From contig NZ_WQLV01000005.1 of the NCBI RefSeq assembly GCF_009753675.1, positions 124,001 through 188,000 on the forward strand: DNA of 64,000 nucleotides, written 5' to 3'. How positions within the stretch are numbered: the first letter of the stretch is position 1; each line of letters opens with the position of its first letter. The stretch comes from Parasedimentitalea huanghaiensis (GTDB lineage: Bacteria; Pseudomonadota; Alphaproteobacteria; Rhodobacterales; Rhodobacteraceae). Below, piece by piece: positions 34,930 through 42,738 of the stretch. A program made the position numbers and the translations under genes. The notes beneath the pieces were generated by a model, which was not told where the DNA came from, searched no databases, and worked only from the letters and a program-made list of their open reading frames with translations.

Positions 34930-35295
34930 TCAATCGGCGCTTGGAACCAGTGGCGCATTGTCACCAGCGCTTGGTGGCAGCAGATCGCTGCCAATTGGCG
35001 CTACCGGAGTATTTGCGTCACCTTCAGTTGCAACCGGCCCGTCGGTCCGGTCCAGAACTGAGGATCCGGCAGATTTCTGAGCGGCCAGAATAGTCAAGGT
35101 GATCGAGGTCACGATGAATGCAATGGCTAGGATCCAAGTAACCTTGCTCAACGCTGTTGCAGCTGAGCGGCCGGACATGGCACCGCCACCGCCTCCGCCC
35201 ATGCCAAGGCCGCCGCCTTCGGACCGTTGAAGGAGAACGACAGCGATCAGGCCAAGGGCCAGAAAAAGGTGGATGATAAGAACGACGTTTTCCAT
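34930..35295 (-). CDS. secG: Preprotein translocase subunit SecG
   Basis: The small inner-membrane subunit of the Sec translocon. The 121-residue protein has two transmembrane segments (NVVLIIHLFLALGLIAVVLLQ region and TWILAIAFIVTSITLTILA region). The conserved LLQRSEGGGLGMGGGG loop lies between them, and a long Pro/Asp-rich tail follows, as in Rhodobacterales. ATG at 35295 (MENVVLI) is chosen since it begins at the first membrane helix; upstream in-frame residues have no family character. It is divergent from the nitrile hydratase operon. Confidence 0.95.
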   Translation of the reverse strand: MENVVLIIHLFLALGLIAVVLLQRSEGGGLGMGGGGGGAMSGRSAATALSKVTWILAIAFIVTSITLTILAAQKSAGSSVLDRTDGPVATEGDANTPVAPIGSDLLPPSAGDNAPLVPSAD

Positions 35296-35469
35296 GGGCC
35301 CCTGCGGCAATTGGCTGAGTATCGAGCGGTATGTAGGCAAGTTTGCGGGGAGGGGCAAGACCCGAGTTCGCCCTTGTTGATCATGAATCTGCTCTGCTCT
35401 CAATTGTCAGCACCTTTAAGGCCGACAATTGGACTGGACAGGGCCGCAGCAAATTCGCAGTCTGGTTGT

Positions 35470-36084
35470 ATGCCTCATGATCATCACGACCACCCGCATG
35501 CGCTATTACCGCCCGAACCTGCTTTGCGGGTCAAGGCGTTGGAAACGATTCTGACTCGCAAAGGGTTGATTGACCCCCGCACCCTGGATCAGATTATTGA
35601 CACCTATCAAAACAAGATCGGCCCTAAAAATGGGGCGCAGGTTGTTGCGCGGGCCTGGAGTGATCCGGGTTTTCGGGACGCTTTGATGCAGGATGCCACT
35701 GCGGTGGTTGCGGATCTGGGTTATTTTGGCCGTCAGGGTGAACATATGGTGGCCGTAGAGAACACCCCGGACCTGCATAATATGGTCGTTTGTACCCTGT
35801 GCAGTTGTTACCCTTGGCCGTTGCTAGGTATTCCGCCTGCTTGGTACAAATCTGACGCCTATCGAGCCCGCGTGGTGCGAGAGCCGCGGGCGGTTCTCGC
35901 TGACTTTGGTGTGGCTTTGCCCAAAGAAACAGCCGTGCGAGTTTGGGATTCAACAGCCGAGATGCGCTATTTGGTGATCCCAATGCGTCCGGAAGGTAGT
36001 GAGGGGCTGAGCGTCGATGAGCTCGCGGCGCTGGTCAGCCGGGATAGTATGATTGGTACCGGGCTGGCCAAGGTGGCCAAATGA
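35470..36084 (+). CDS. nthA: Nitrile hydratase alpha subunit, cobalt type
   Basis: Alpha subunit of nitrile hydratase, which hydrates nitriles to amides. The 204-residue protein shows the metal-claw motif VCTLCSC (107-113) with Cys108, Cys111, Ser112 and Cys113 as ligands. The Thr at 109 (CTLCSC) marks the cobalt rather than iron type. PWPLLG and PAWYKSDAYRARVV(R) follow, as in the family, and an N-terminal HDHHDHPH segment may bind metal. ATG at 35470 is used, since the longer frame from 35227 overlaps secG antisense. It overlaps the beta subunit gene by 4 bp. Confidence 0.95.
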   Translation: MPHDHHDHPHALLPPEPALRVKALETILTRKGLIDPRTLDQIIDTYQNKIGPKNGAQVVARAWSDPGFRDALMQDATAVVADLGYFGRQGEHMVAVENTPDLHNMVVCTLCSCYPWPLLGIPPAWYKSDAYRARVVREPRAVLADFGVALPKETAVRVWDSTAEMRYLVIPMRPEGSEGLSVDELAALVSRDSMIGTGLAKVAK

Positions 36085-36758
36085 CTCGCATTCATGACAT
36101 GGGAGGGCGCTTTGGCGATGGCCCTGTGGTGCCGGATGCGCCAGATGCCCCGGTGTTCGCCACAGACTGGCATGCTCAGGCTCTGGCTGTGACGCTGGCC
36201 TGTGGGGCCCTGGGGCAGTGGAATATCGATATCTCACGCCATGCCCGGGAACGTCTATCACCGCAGGACTATACGGGATTCTCCTACTACGAAATCTGGA
36301 TTTCTGCGCTGACAGGCTTGTTGGTGGAACGTGGCGTTCTGACATTAGACGATCTCAGGGGGCAGGGGGATGATAGGTCTCATCCTCTGGCCTCGCGGAT
36401 GCTCAAAGCTGATGCCGTGACCGCGATGCTGGCAAAGGGAGGACCAGCGGACCGAGAGAGCGAAATAGCGCCAAAATTTTCCCCCGGACAGGCGGTTCGT
36501 TGTCGTCATCCAGGCGATAGTTGTTTGGTCGATGGCGGGCATACGCGTCTGCCTGCCTATGCTGCGGGCGCGTGCGGGTATGTCCTGCGGTTGCACGGCA
36601 CCCATGTTTTGCCAGACAGCAACGCTCATGATCTGGGCGAAGCGCCGGAACCGCTCTATGCGGTGCGTTTTGCCGCAAGCGAGCTTTGGGCCAATCCCGA
36701 AAATGCCGATGATCAGGTGATCATTGACCTGTGGCAAAGCTATCTGGAGCCCCTATGA
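36081..36758 (+). CDS. nthB: Nitrile hydratase beta subunit
   Basis: Beta subunit of nitrile hydratase, packing with alpha to form the metal site. The 225-residue protein starts MTRIHDMGGRFGDGPV, continues ISRHARERLSPQDYTGFSYYEIW, and the C-terminal barrel contains FSPGQAVRCRHP and LYAVRFAASELW. ATG at 36081 overlaps the alpha stop (ATGA), so translation is coupled. The alpha-beta-accessory order fits the cobalt-type operon. Confidence 0.93.
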   Translation: MTRIHDMGGRFGDGPVVPDAPDAPVFATDWHAQALAVTLACGALGQWNIDISRHARERLSPQDYTGFSYYEIWISALTGLLVERGVLTLDDLRGQGDDRSHPLASRMLKADAVTAMLAKGGPADRESEIAPKFSPGQAVRCRHPGDSCLVDGGHTRLPAYAAGACGYVLRLHGTHVLPDSNAHDLGEAPEPLYAVRFAASELWANPENADDQVIIDLWQSYLEPL

Positions 36759-37099
36759 CGGCCTGTCTTCCCGCGTCCGCACCCGAGCCGGTATTTCTGC
36801 ACCCTTGGCACGCCCAGGTCTTTGCGCTCACGGTGTCACTGAATGAGGCTGGTCGTTTCAGTTGGCCCACCTGGGTGGCACAGTTCTCGCAGGTGCTGGC
36901 ACGCCACGGTCTGGATAAGGATCTGGATGGTGGCGACGACTATTTTACCGCCTGGCTGGAGACGCTAGAAATGATTCTGGCCAAGGATGGTGCCGCACCC
37001 GCACCTGATGTCGAACGCCTACGTGGCGACTGGGAACGCGCTTATCTGGAGACGCCACATGGAGATGTTGTTCGACTTGCAGCCTCGCAAAATACGTAG
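36755..37099 (+). CDS. Nitrile hydratase accessory protein
   Basis: A 114-residue accessory protein that resembles the N-terminal part of the beta subunit and, in cobalt systems, acts as a metallochaperone for self-subunit swapping. FLHPWHAQVFALTVSLNEAGRFSW (in part HPWHAQVFALTV and NEAGRFSW) and the Trp-rich TWVAQFS segment show the family. ATG at 36755 overlaps the beta stop by 4 bp; a longer frame from 36731 is less likely. Its TAG stop is the first three bases of the REP element head beyond the initial G. No amidase or cobalt transporter is adjacent. Confidence 0.9.
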   Translation: MTACLPASAPEPVFLHPWHAQVFALTVSLNEAGRFSWPTWVAQFSQVLARHGLDKDLDGGDDYFTAWLETLEMILAKDGAAPAPDVERLRGDWERAYLETPHGDVVRLAASQNT

Positions 37100-37120
37100 G
37101 GTGCGTGCTTCCACGCACCT
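37096..37120 (+). repeat. GTAG-headed REP element, copy 3
   Basis: GTAGGGTGCGTGC, TTC, CACGCACCT. The element starts inside the last codons of the nitrile hydratase accessory gene, and its TAG supplies that gene's stop codon. The loop differs by one base from copy 1. Confidence 0.85.
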
Positions 37121-37243
37121 CTGACGGCCCTGGTTGCCGACGAATGTCTCTCTCCTGACTCGCCTGCGACGAATTTGTGGTTCCACAATGCCCTCTGCAC
37201 CGCTATAGGAGGGCCGGTTTCAGATAAATACAAAGGACCAGAT

Positions 37244-38539
37244 ATGGCCAATGTCGTCGTAGTCGGCGCCCAATGGGGTGACGAGGGAAAAGGCAAGATC
37301 GTAGACTGGCTCAGCGAGCGCGCCGATGTCATCGCGCGCTTTCAGGGTGGTCATAACGCAGGCCACACGCTGGTTATCGACGGCGAGGTGTTCAAGCTTG
37401 CCGCATTGCCATCGGGTATCGTGCGCGGCGGTAAGTTGAGTGTGATCGGCAATGGCGTCGTGCTCGATCCTTGGCATCTGGTCAAAGAGATCGAAAGCAT
37501 CCGTTCGCAGGGTGTTATCGTTGACGCAGAATCGTTGATGATTGCCGAAAATACGCCGCTGATTCTGCCCATTCACGGTGAGTTGGATCGCGCCCGCGAA
37601 GAAGCTGCCAGCAAGGGCACCAAGATCGGGACCACTGGTCGCGGTATTGGCCCGGCCTATGAAGACAAGGTTGGCCGCCGTTCTATTCGGGTGGCAGATT
37701 TGGCCGATGACGCGACCTTGGAAGCACGCGTTGATCGCGCCTTACAGCACCATGATCCTTTGCGTAAGGGACTGGGTATCGAACCCATCGATCGTGATGC
37801 TTTGATTGCGCAACTCAAAGAAATCGCACCAAAAATCCTGCAATACGCTGCACCGGTCTGGAAAGTTTTGAACGACAAGCGCAAGGCCGGTAAACGGATC
37901 CTGTTCGAAGGCGCTCAAGGCGCGCTGCTGGATATCGACTTTGGTACTTATCCCTTTGTGACATCGTCCAATGTGATTGCAGGTCAGGCCGCAACCGGAA
38001 CTGGCATGGGCCCGGGCGCTATCGATTTTGTGCTGGGCATCGTCAAAGCCTATACCACACGCGTTGGCGAAGGTCCGTTCCCGGCGGAACTGAACGACGC
38101 CGACGGCCAACGTCTGGGTGAGCGCGGCCATGAATTTGGCACCAATACCGGACGCCAGCGGCGTTGCGGCTGGTTTGATGCGGTTCTGGTGCGCCAAACC
38201 TGTGCCACCAGCGGCGTCAATGGCATTGCCTTCACCAAACTGGACGTGTTGGACGGGTTCGAAACCCTAAAGATCTGCACCGGCTACGAGCTGGACGGCA
38301 AGCCGCTGGACTATCTACCTACAGCTGCTGATCAGCAGGCGCGGTGCACTCCTGTCTACGAAGAGATGCCAGGTTGGAGCGAATCGACCGAAGGTGCGCG
38401 CAGCTGGGCCGATCTGCCAGCCAATGCGATCAAGTACGTGCGTCGAGTCGAAGAACTGATCGGTTGCCCGGTTGCGATGTTGTCGACCAGCCCGGAGCGG
38501 GAGGACACCATTCTGGTGACTGACCCGTTTGAAGACTGA
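37244..38539 (+). CDS. purA: Adenylosuccinate synthetase
   Basis: Converts IMP and aspartate with GTP to adenylosuccinate, the first step of AMP synthesis. The 431-residue protein has the P-loop [16 protein letters not shown] (about 7-22), GHNAGHTLV (about 38-46), [13 protein letters not shown] (about 126) and [10 protein letters not shown]-type [11 protein letters not shown] (about 303). ATG at 37244 ([10 protein letters not shown]) is chosen, preceded by AAAGGACC. It overlaps the DUF2842 gene by one base. Confidence 0.98.
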   Translation: MANVVVVGAQWGDEGKGKIVDWLSERADVIARFQGGHNAGHTLVIDGEVFKLAALPSGIVRGGKLSVIGNGVVLDPWHLVKEIESIRSQGVIVDAESLMIAENTPLILPIHGELDRAREEAASKGTKIGTTGRGIGPAYEDKVGRRSIRVADLADDATLEARVDRALQHHDPLRKGLGIEPIDRDALIAQLKEIAPKILQYAAPVWKVLNDKRKAGKRILFEGAQGALLDIDFGTYPFVTSSNVIAGQAATGTGMGPGAIDFVLGIVKAYTTRVGEGPFPAELNDADGQRLGERGHEFGTNTGRQRRCGWFDAVLVRQTCATSGVNGIAFTKLDVLDGFETLKICTGYELDGKPLDYLPTAADQQARCTPVYEEMPGWSESTEGARSWADLPANAIKYVRRVEELIGCPVAMLSTSPEREDTILVTDPFED

Positions 38540-38778
38540 TGGCTGACAAAAAAGGTCTCAGCTACAGGGCCCGGCGTCGCTGGGCTCTGGTGGTTCTGTT
38601 AATTGGGCTGCCATTGTACATTATGGTGGCAACGACACTGGCAGGACGACTCTCCGAGTATTCTGTGCTGCTGCAACTTGTGGTTTTTGTTGTCCTAGGA
38701 ATTATCTGGATTGTCCCGTTCAAACCGCTGTTTCGCGGTATTGGGCAGCCCGACCCGGACGCACCCAAAGATCAATAA
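38539..38778 (+). CDS. DUF2842 small membrane protein
   Basis: A 79-residue membrane protein of the DUF2842 family, known only from alphaproteobacteria. A basic start ([15 protein letters not shown]) is followed by two hydrophobic segments (LVVLLIGLPLYIMVATTL region and LLQLVVFVVLGIIWIV region) and IVPFKPLFRGIGQPDPDAP. Its stop-start overlap with purA (TGATG) shows translational coupling. Function is unknown. Confidence 0.88.
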   Translation: MADKKGLSYRARRRWALVVLLIGLPLYIMVATTLAGRLSEYSVLLQLVVFVVLGIIWIVPFKPLFRGIGQPDPDAPKDQ

Positions 38779-38796
38779 AGGGTGCTGATTAAACGC

Positions 38797-38824
38797 AAAA
38801 GGCAGGTCGAGAGACCTGCCTTTT
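38797..38824. terminator. Bidirectional terminator after purA-DUF2842
   Basis: A stem AAAAGGCAGGTC (38797-38808) with GACCTGCCTTTT (38813-38824) closing a GAGA loop, with T runs on both strands. It separates two convergent transcripts. Confidence 0.88.
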
Positions 38825-38847
38825 TGCTAGAAAAAAAACTATGACGT

Positions 38848-40968
38848 TTAGCCAGCGACACGCTCGTCTGGGCGAAACCCGATCTGACCAGAGGCGGTAA
38901 AGTGTCCACTGTTGGTCTTTTCAATTTTCCCTTCGCGGAGCAACTGCCCAAAGGATCGCAACCCGTCTTCGCGATTGAACTCAGCGCTGTCCAGCAGTTT
39001 GACCTTATTCATCAACTGCGGACGTGAGAAATGCTCTCGGCCTTCGACAAAACTCATGTAAGAGGCGGCGGCTTCAAGTAGTTCATACAATTCCACCGCG
39101 CCACTTTCCAATGCATAGGCCGCAAATCCACCTTCGAGCCCTTTGTCCGCAAAGGCTGCATCATCTGCCTGGGCCGATGCGACCCGGCGCGGACGAACCG
39201 GTCCGTTGGATTTTTCTGGGGCTTCGTCGATGCGTTGCTCGGCCACCAGTTTTAGGGGGGCTGGACGTTGGGCCGGAGTCGGGCGTGGTGCGCTTCCCTT
39301 TGCAGCAGTTGGACGGCGTGGGCGAACCACGCTGGCCAGATCATTGCGGTAATCTTCATCACTATTGGTGACGCCAGTACTACCGCCTGCGGCGCGGTCG
39401 GCCAAAGCTGCGGCCATGGCTGCGCGCAGATGGTCGTAGGTTTCACGCGATGACGAAAGTTCGGGATCTTCCAATTTTTCATCCGCGGCATCCATCAACC
39501 GCGAGACATCGCTGTCCGGAGTTTCCGCCACTGGGGAGGGCGCAGGGGCCGGTGCAGGGTCTTCTGCTACCTCCTGCTTGGTCTCATCAATTGGTTCCGG
39601 GGTGTCATCATTGGCCAGCAGTTCCGCTTCGACAGCGGCCAGTTCCTGCAGCAATTCAGCCTCGTCAGCGTCCGACAAGGAGGTCTCAGGCGCTGGTTGA
39701 ACAGGCTCTTCCGCAACTTCTTCCAATGCCCCAGATTTGACGGCATCGTCGATCACTGCACGCTTCACGCGCACGATTCTGGCGCGTCTTGGACGCTTTG
39801 TCGCTGGAGCTTCTGCGGCGGTTTCAGCCGGTTCGACCTGTTTGGACACTTCAGCGAGGATATTGGCGTCCTCGCTTTGGCTGTCAGATGTGCTGTCTTG
39901 CTTTTCAACGCCTTCAAACAGGCTATTGTCCTCTTCGACGTCAGCTTCAGCTTCAGTAGCCGACGTTGTGGCTGCGGCATGGTCAACTTCGGGTTCTGGA
40001 TCGGTTTTGATTACAGCAGCCTGTTCAATCTCTTCCGAGACTTCAGGCTCCGCTGGGGATTCAAGATCCGGCGCAGGTTTGGTTGCCGCTTCGACCTTCG
40101 TCTCGACTTCAGCCTTGGGTTGACTTTCGCTGTTGTCTGCCTGGCGTTGATCAATCAGGTCTAATGCTTGAGCGATTTCGACCTGATCCTGACTTGCCTC
40201 ATCAGCAGCAAGTTCGGCTTCGTCGTCCAGACGCATTGCGGCAGCGATATCCACGGCGGATTCCTGGATGAAATTCTCGGCGTGTTGATCTTCTGAAAAT
40301 TCTTCGTCCCGTGGGGCCTGCGCAACGACGGCACGAATGCGCTGCAGTTTGGCAGCGATGCTGTCTGCTGCTGGCGAAGAGTCTTCGCTTGCGTCAGGTT
40401 GCTCGCCTGCAGGTTCATCCGCGACCAAGTCCTCAGCGGTGGGCAGACTTGCAGCTTCTGGGGTCGCAGGTGCAGCAGCCACGGCTGTTAGATCTACCGG
40501 TTCTTCAACTGCGGTTTCAGTTTCGGATTTGGTGACAACAAAATCTTCAGCCGGGGCCTCTTCAATGGCCACTTCGGCGGCGGCCTTCGGAGTGGGCACC
40601 TCAGCGGTACTTCTTGCGGGTTTTTCTGGTGCCTCAGCCGCCTGAGGCGCTGGTTCGGCTGGTTCAACAGCGGGTGCTACTGGTGCAGCAGCTGGCTTGG
40701 CAGGTTCCGTGGATTCGGCTGCCCGCAGGTGGATAGCTCCATCACTTGTGCGGGCTTCAACCTGGCGGGAAACTTCGCGTTGAGCGATGCGCGTCAACAT
40801 CTCGGCGTCCGGCTGAGGCGGTTCAGCGCCAAAATAGCGATCGTCGGACGCAAGATCGCGGAAATATTCAGCGATTGCCTTCATGGTATCAAACGAATCT
40901 TCGAACCCTTCCAGCGTGCAGGAGAAGGTTCCATAAGAAACGGTTAAAACTTTGTTATTCTGTACCAT
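38848..40968 (-). CDS. Large acidic, Ala/Glu/Pro-rich protein of unknown function
   Basis: A 706-residue protein with conserved-looking ends and a long low-complexity middle. The N terminus NNKVLTVSYGTFSCTLEGFEDSFDT, then MKAIAEYFRDLASDDRYFGAEPP, appears globular. The C-terminal 90 residues (LYELLEAAASYMSFVEGREHFSRPQ, then LLREGKIEKTNSGHFTASGQ) also look structured. Between them lie hundreds of residues of Ala/Pro/Glu with many 'EPA' and 'AAP' runs, so it is probably a disordered scaffold. Databases sometimes label relatives as 'chemotaxis CheA'; no kinase domain is present. ATG at 40968 is used; the longer frame to 41328 overlaps thiN antisense and has no family character there. Confidence 0.75.
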   Translation of the reverse strand: MVQNNKVLTVSYGTFSCTLEGFEDSFDTMKAIAEYFRDLASDDRYFGAEPPQPDAEMLTRIAQREVSRQVEARTSDGAIHLRAAESTEPAKPAAAPVAPAVEPAEPAPQAAEAPEKPARSTAEVPTPKAAAEVAIEEAPAEDFVVTKSETETAVEEPVDLTAVAAAPATPEAASLPTAEDLVADEPAGEQPDASEDSSPAADSIAAKLQRIRAVVAQAPRDEEFSEDQHAENFIQESAVDIAAAMRLDDEAELAADEASQDQVEIAQALDLIDQRQADNSESQPKAEVETKVEAATKPAPDLESPAEPEVSEEIEQAAVIKTDPEPEVDHAAATTSATEAEADVEEDNSLFEGVEKQDSTSDSQSEDANILAEVSKQVEPAETAAEAPATKRPRRARIVRVKRAVIDDAVKSGALEEVAEEPVQPAPETSLSDADEAELLQELAAVEAELLANDDTPEPIDETKQEVAEDPAPAPAPSPVAETPDSDVSRLMDAADEKLEDPELSSSRETYDHLRAAMAAALADRAAGGSTGVTNSDEDYRNDLASVVRPRRPTAAKGSAPRPTPAQRPAPLKLVAEQRIDEAPEKSNGPVRPRRVASAQADDAAFADKGLEGGFAAYALESGAVELYELLEAAASYMSFVEGREHFSRPQLMNKVKLLDSAEFNREDGLRSFGQLLREGKIEKTNSGHFTASGQIGFRPDERVAG

Positions 40969-41114
40969 AGGAATCTTGTCCTCGCCAAAGCTATTGCCGT
41001 TTACATAATGGGCGCAGAGCGTCAAATTCTGCCCGAATTCGTGCAATTGATCGTATCTTTTTGTGACCAGATTATGGCCTGTTTCGAAACCGACACAAAT
41101 TCCGGGGGAAAACG

Positions 41115-41798
41115 TTGATTGTAGAGCAAAACGAACCAGTAACTTTGATCGGAGGCGGTGCAGTTGCCGCCGGGGATCTGGATCTCGCCTTATCTCTGGC
41201 TCCCTTTCTGGTTGCTGCTGATGGAGGCGCCGACCTGGCCTTAAGTGAGGGGCGCATTCCTCATGCGGTGATTGGAGATTTGGACTCTCTTTCAAATATA
41301 GTACGCAAGCAATTGGCGCCAAATACAATTTACGAAATTGCTGAACAGTCCAGTACGGACTTTCATAAGGCGCTGCGCCACATCAAAGCGCCAGTGGTGC
41401 TGGCGGTTGGTTTTTTGGGGGCACGAGTGGACCATCAGCTGGCCTCTTTTAATACACTGGTTCAGGTATTGAGCAGCCCTTGCATTCTATTGGGAGAGCA
41501 AGAATTGGTCTTTCATGTTCCTCGTGAAATCTCTTTGGAAACCGAGGCAGGGGAAACCGTGTCATTATTCCCAATGGGCCCTGTCACAGCGGAATCAACT
41601 GGGCTGCAATGGCCATTGAATGGCCTGAATATGTCCCCAATGGGAAACATCGGAACTTCAAATCGGGCGTTAGGGCCTATGTCTCTGACAATGGAGGGGC
41701 CAGGTTTGTTGGGGATTATTCCGCGCCGCCATCTGCCACAGCTTATGCAGCAGATCGCTCAGGCGCCGTCTTGGTCGTCGAAAGCTGCCTTGCGGTAG
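41115..41798 (+). CDS. Thiamine pyrophosphokinase
   Basis: Transfers pyrophosphate from ATP to thiamine to make thiamine diphosphate. The 227-residue protein has LIGGGAVAAGDLDLALSLAP and FLVAADGGADLALSEGRIPHAVIGDLDSLS (in parts: AADGGADLAL and VIGDLDSLS), the substrate site. FLGARVDHQLASFN follows. A TTG at 41115, with GGGGGA upstream, is the only start that keeps the N-terminal beta strand; this is inferred. The 3' end overlaps the convergent EamA gene by 56 bp, an unusually long overlap for neighbours in this window. Confidence 0.87.
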   Translation: MIVEQNEPVTLIGGGAVAAGDLDLALSLAPFLVAADGGADLALSEGRIPHAVIGDLDSLSNIVRKQLAPNTIYEIAEQSSTDFHKALRHIKAPVVLAVGFLGARVDHQLASFNTLVQVLSSPCILLGEQELVFHVPREISLETEAGETVSLFPMGPVTAESTGLQWPLNGLNMSPMGNIGTSNRALGPMSLTMEGPGLLGIIPRRHLPQLMQQIAQAPSWSSKAALR

Positions 41799-42675
41799 TT
41801 CTTTCGCGCAGAATTACATAGAGCCCTGCTGAGATTGTTAATGCAATTCCAACCGACGCCATAGTGTTGGGCAATTGATCAAAAATCAGCCAGCCAAACA
41901 GGGTTGCCACTGGAATTTCAAGATACTGCATAGAGGCAAGCGTTGCGGCTGGAGCGTATCGCAGGCTCCAGGTCATCAGCAGGTGCGCCACCGTGCCAAG
42001 CCCACCAATAGCAGCCAGCAACAGCCATGCCTGGCCACCCGGAGATTGTAGCATCAGGGCAGGGACTTCCATTTGATTGCCGATGAGCAGCAAAGGCGTC
42101 AGCAGAGCGCAGGCCATTACCCCCGACACAGCTTGCAGGCTGACCGGGTCAGTTTCTTTGGCAATCTGTCTTGTCACCAGCATGAAAAGGGCAAAAATCA
42201 CAGCCACAAGAAGTGGCCATAAAGCAGGCCAGCCGACCGCAACAAAGCTAGGTTGCACCACCAGCAAAGTGCCGCCAAAACCAACGATACATGCGCCGAG
42301 TCGGCGTATACCGATCTCTTCGCCAAGCACGTATTTTCCCAGTAGCAACATGATGAAGGGCATTACAAATGCGATGGCAATGGCATCTGCCAGTGGCAGG
42401 TGTTTCAGCGCCGTGAACATGGCGCCAATACCGATGATGTGTAGTAGAGTGCGTAAAAAAGTGAGTTGCAGCACACGGCCCTGCATACGCCATTGACGCC
42501 TGTTGACCCAGATCAGTGGCGTCAGAAGCAAGACCTGTACCGCAAACCGTATAAACAGCAACATTCCCAGCGGTACAGTATCGCCCAACAGTTTGGCGAC
42601 GGCGTCACCCAGTGGGGCGACAACGCAAAATCCCAACATCAGTAGGATACCAAGAGTGGGATGATCCCGTGTCAT
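41743..42675 (-). CDS. EamA/DMT-family transporter
   Basis: A 310-residue drug/metabolite-type transporter with ten predicted transmembrane helices in two EamA repeats. An N-terminal GDAVAKLLGDTVPLG and a central ATRQIAKETDPVSLQA-type linker (as VTRQIAKETDPVSL) separate the halves. Substrate is unknown. It is the last gene of a likely operon with GST and sdaA (62-bp gap after sdaA). The last 56 bp overlap thiN on the opposite strand. Confidence 0.88.
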   Translation of the reverse strand: MTRDHPTLGILLMLGFCVVAPLGDAVAKLLGDTVPLGMLLFIRFAVQVLLLTPLIWVNRRQWRMQGRVLQLTFLRTLLHIIGIGAMFTALKHLPLADAIAIAFVMPFIMLLLGKYVLGEEIGIRRLGACIVGFGGTLLVVQPSFVAVGWPALWPLLVAVIFALFMLVTRQIAKETDPVSLQAVSGVMACALLTPLLLIGNQMEVPALMLQSPGGQAWLLLAAIGGLGTVAHLLMTWSLRYAPAATLASMQYLEIPVATLFGWLIFDQLPNTMASVGIALTISAGLYVILRERTTARQLSTTKTAPERSAA

Positions 42676-42738
42676 GGGTACACACTAATTTTGGAGTGGC
42701 GTAAATGCAAGCTTTGGTTGAATTCTCCTGGGGGGGAT

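Noticed and set aside
38848-41328. 826-residue form of the acidic protein
   Set aside because: The extra N-terminal 120 residues run antisense through the thiamine pyrophosphokinase start and have Arg/His-rich, unlikely composition; ATG at 40968 begins with the conserved-looking block.
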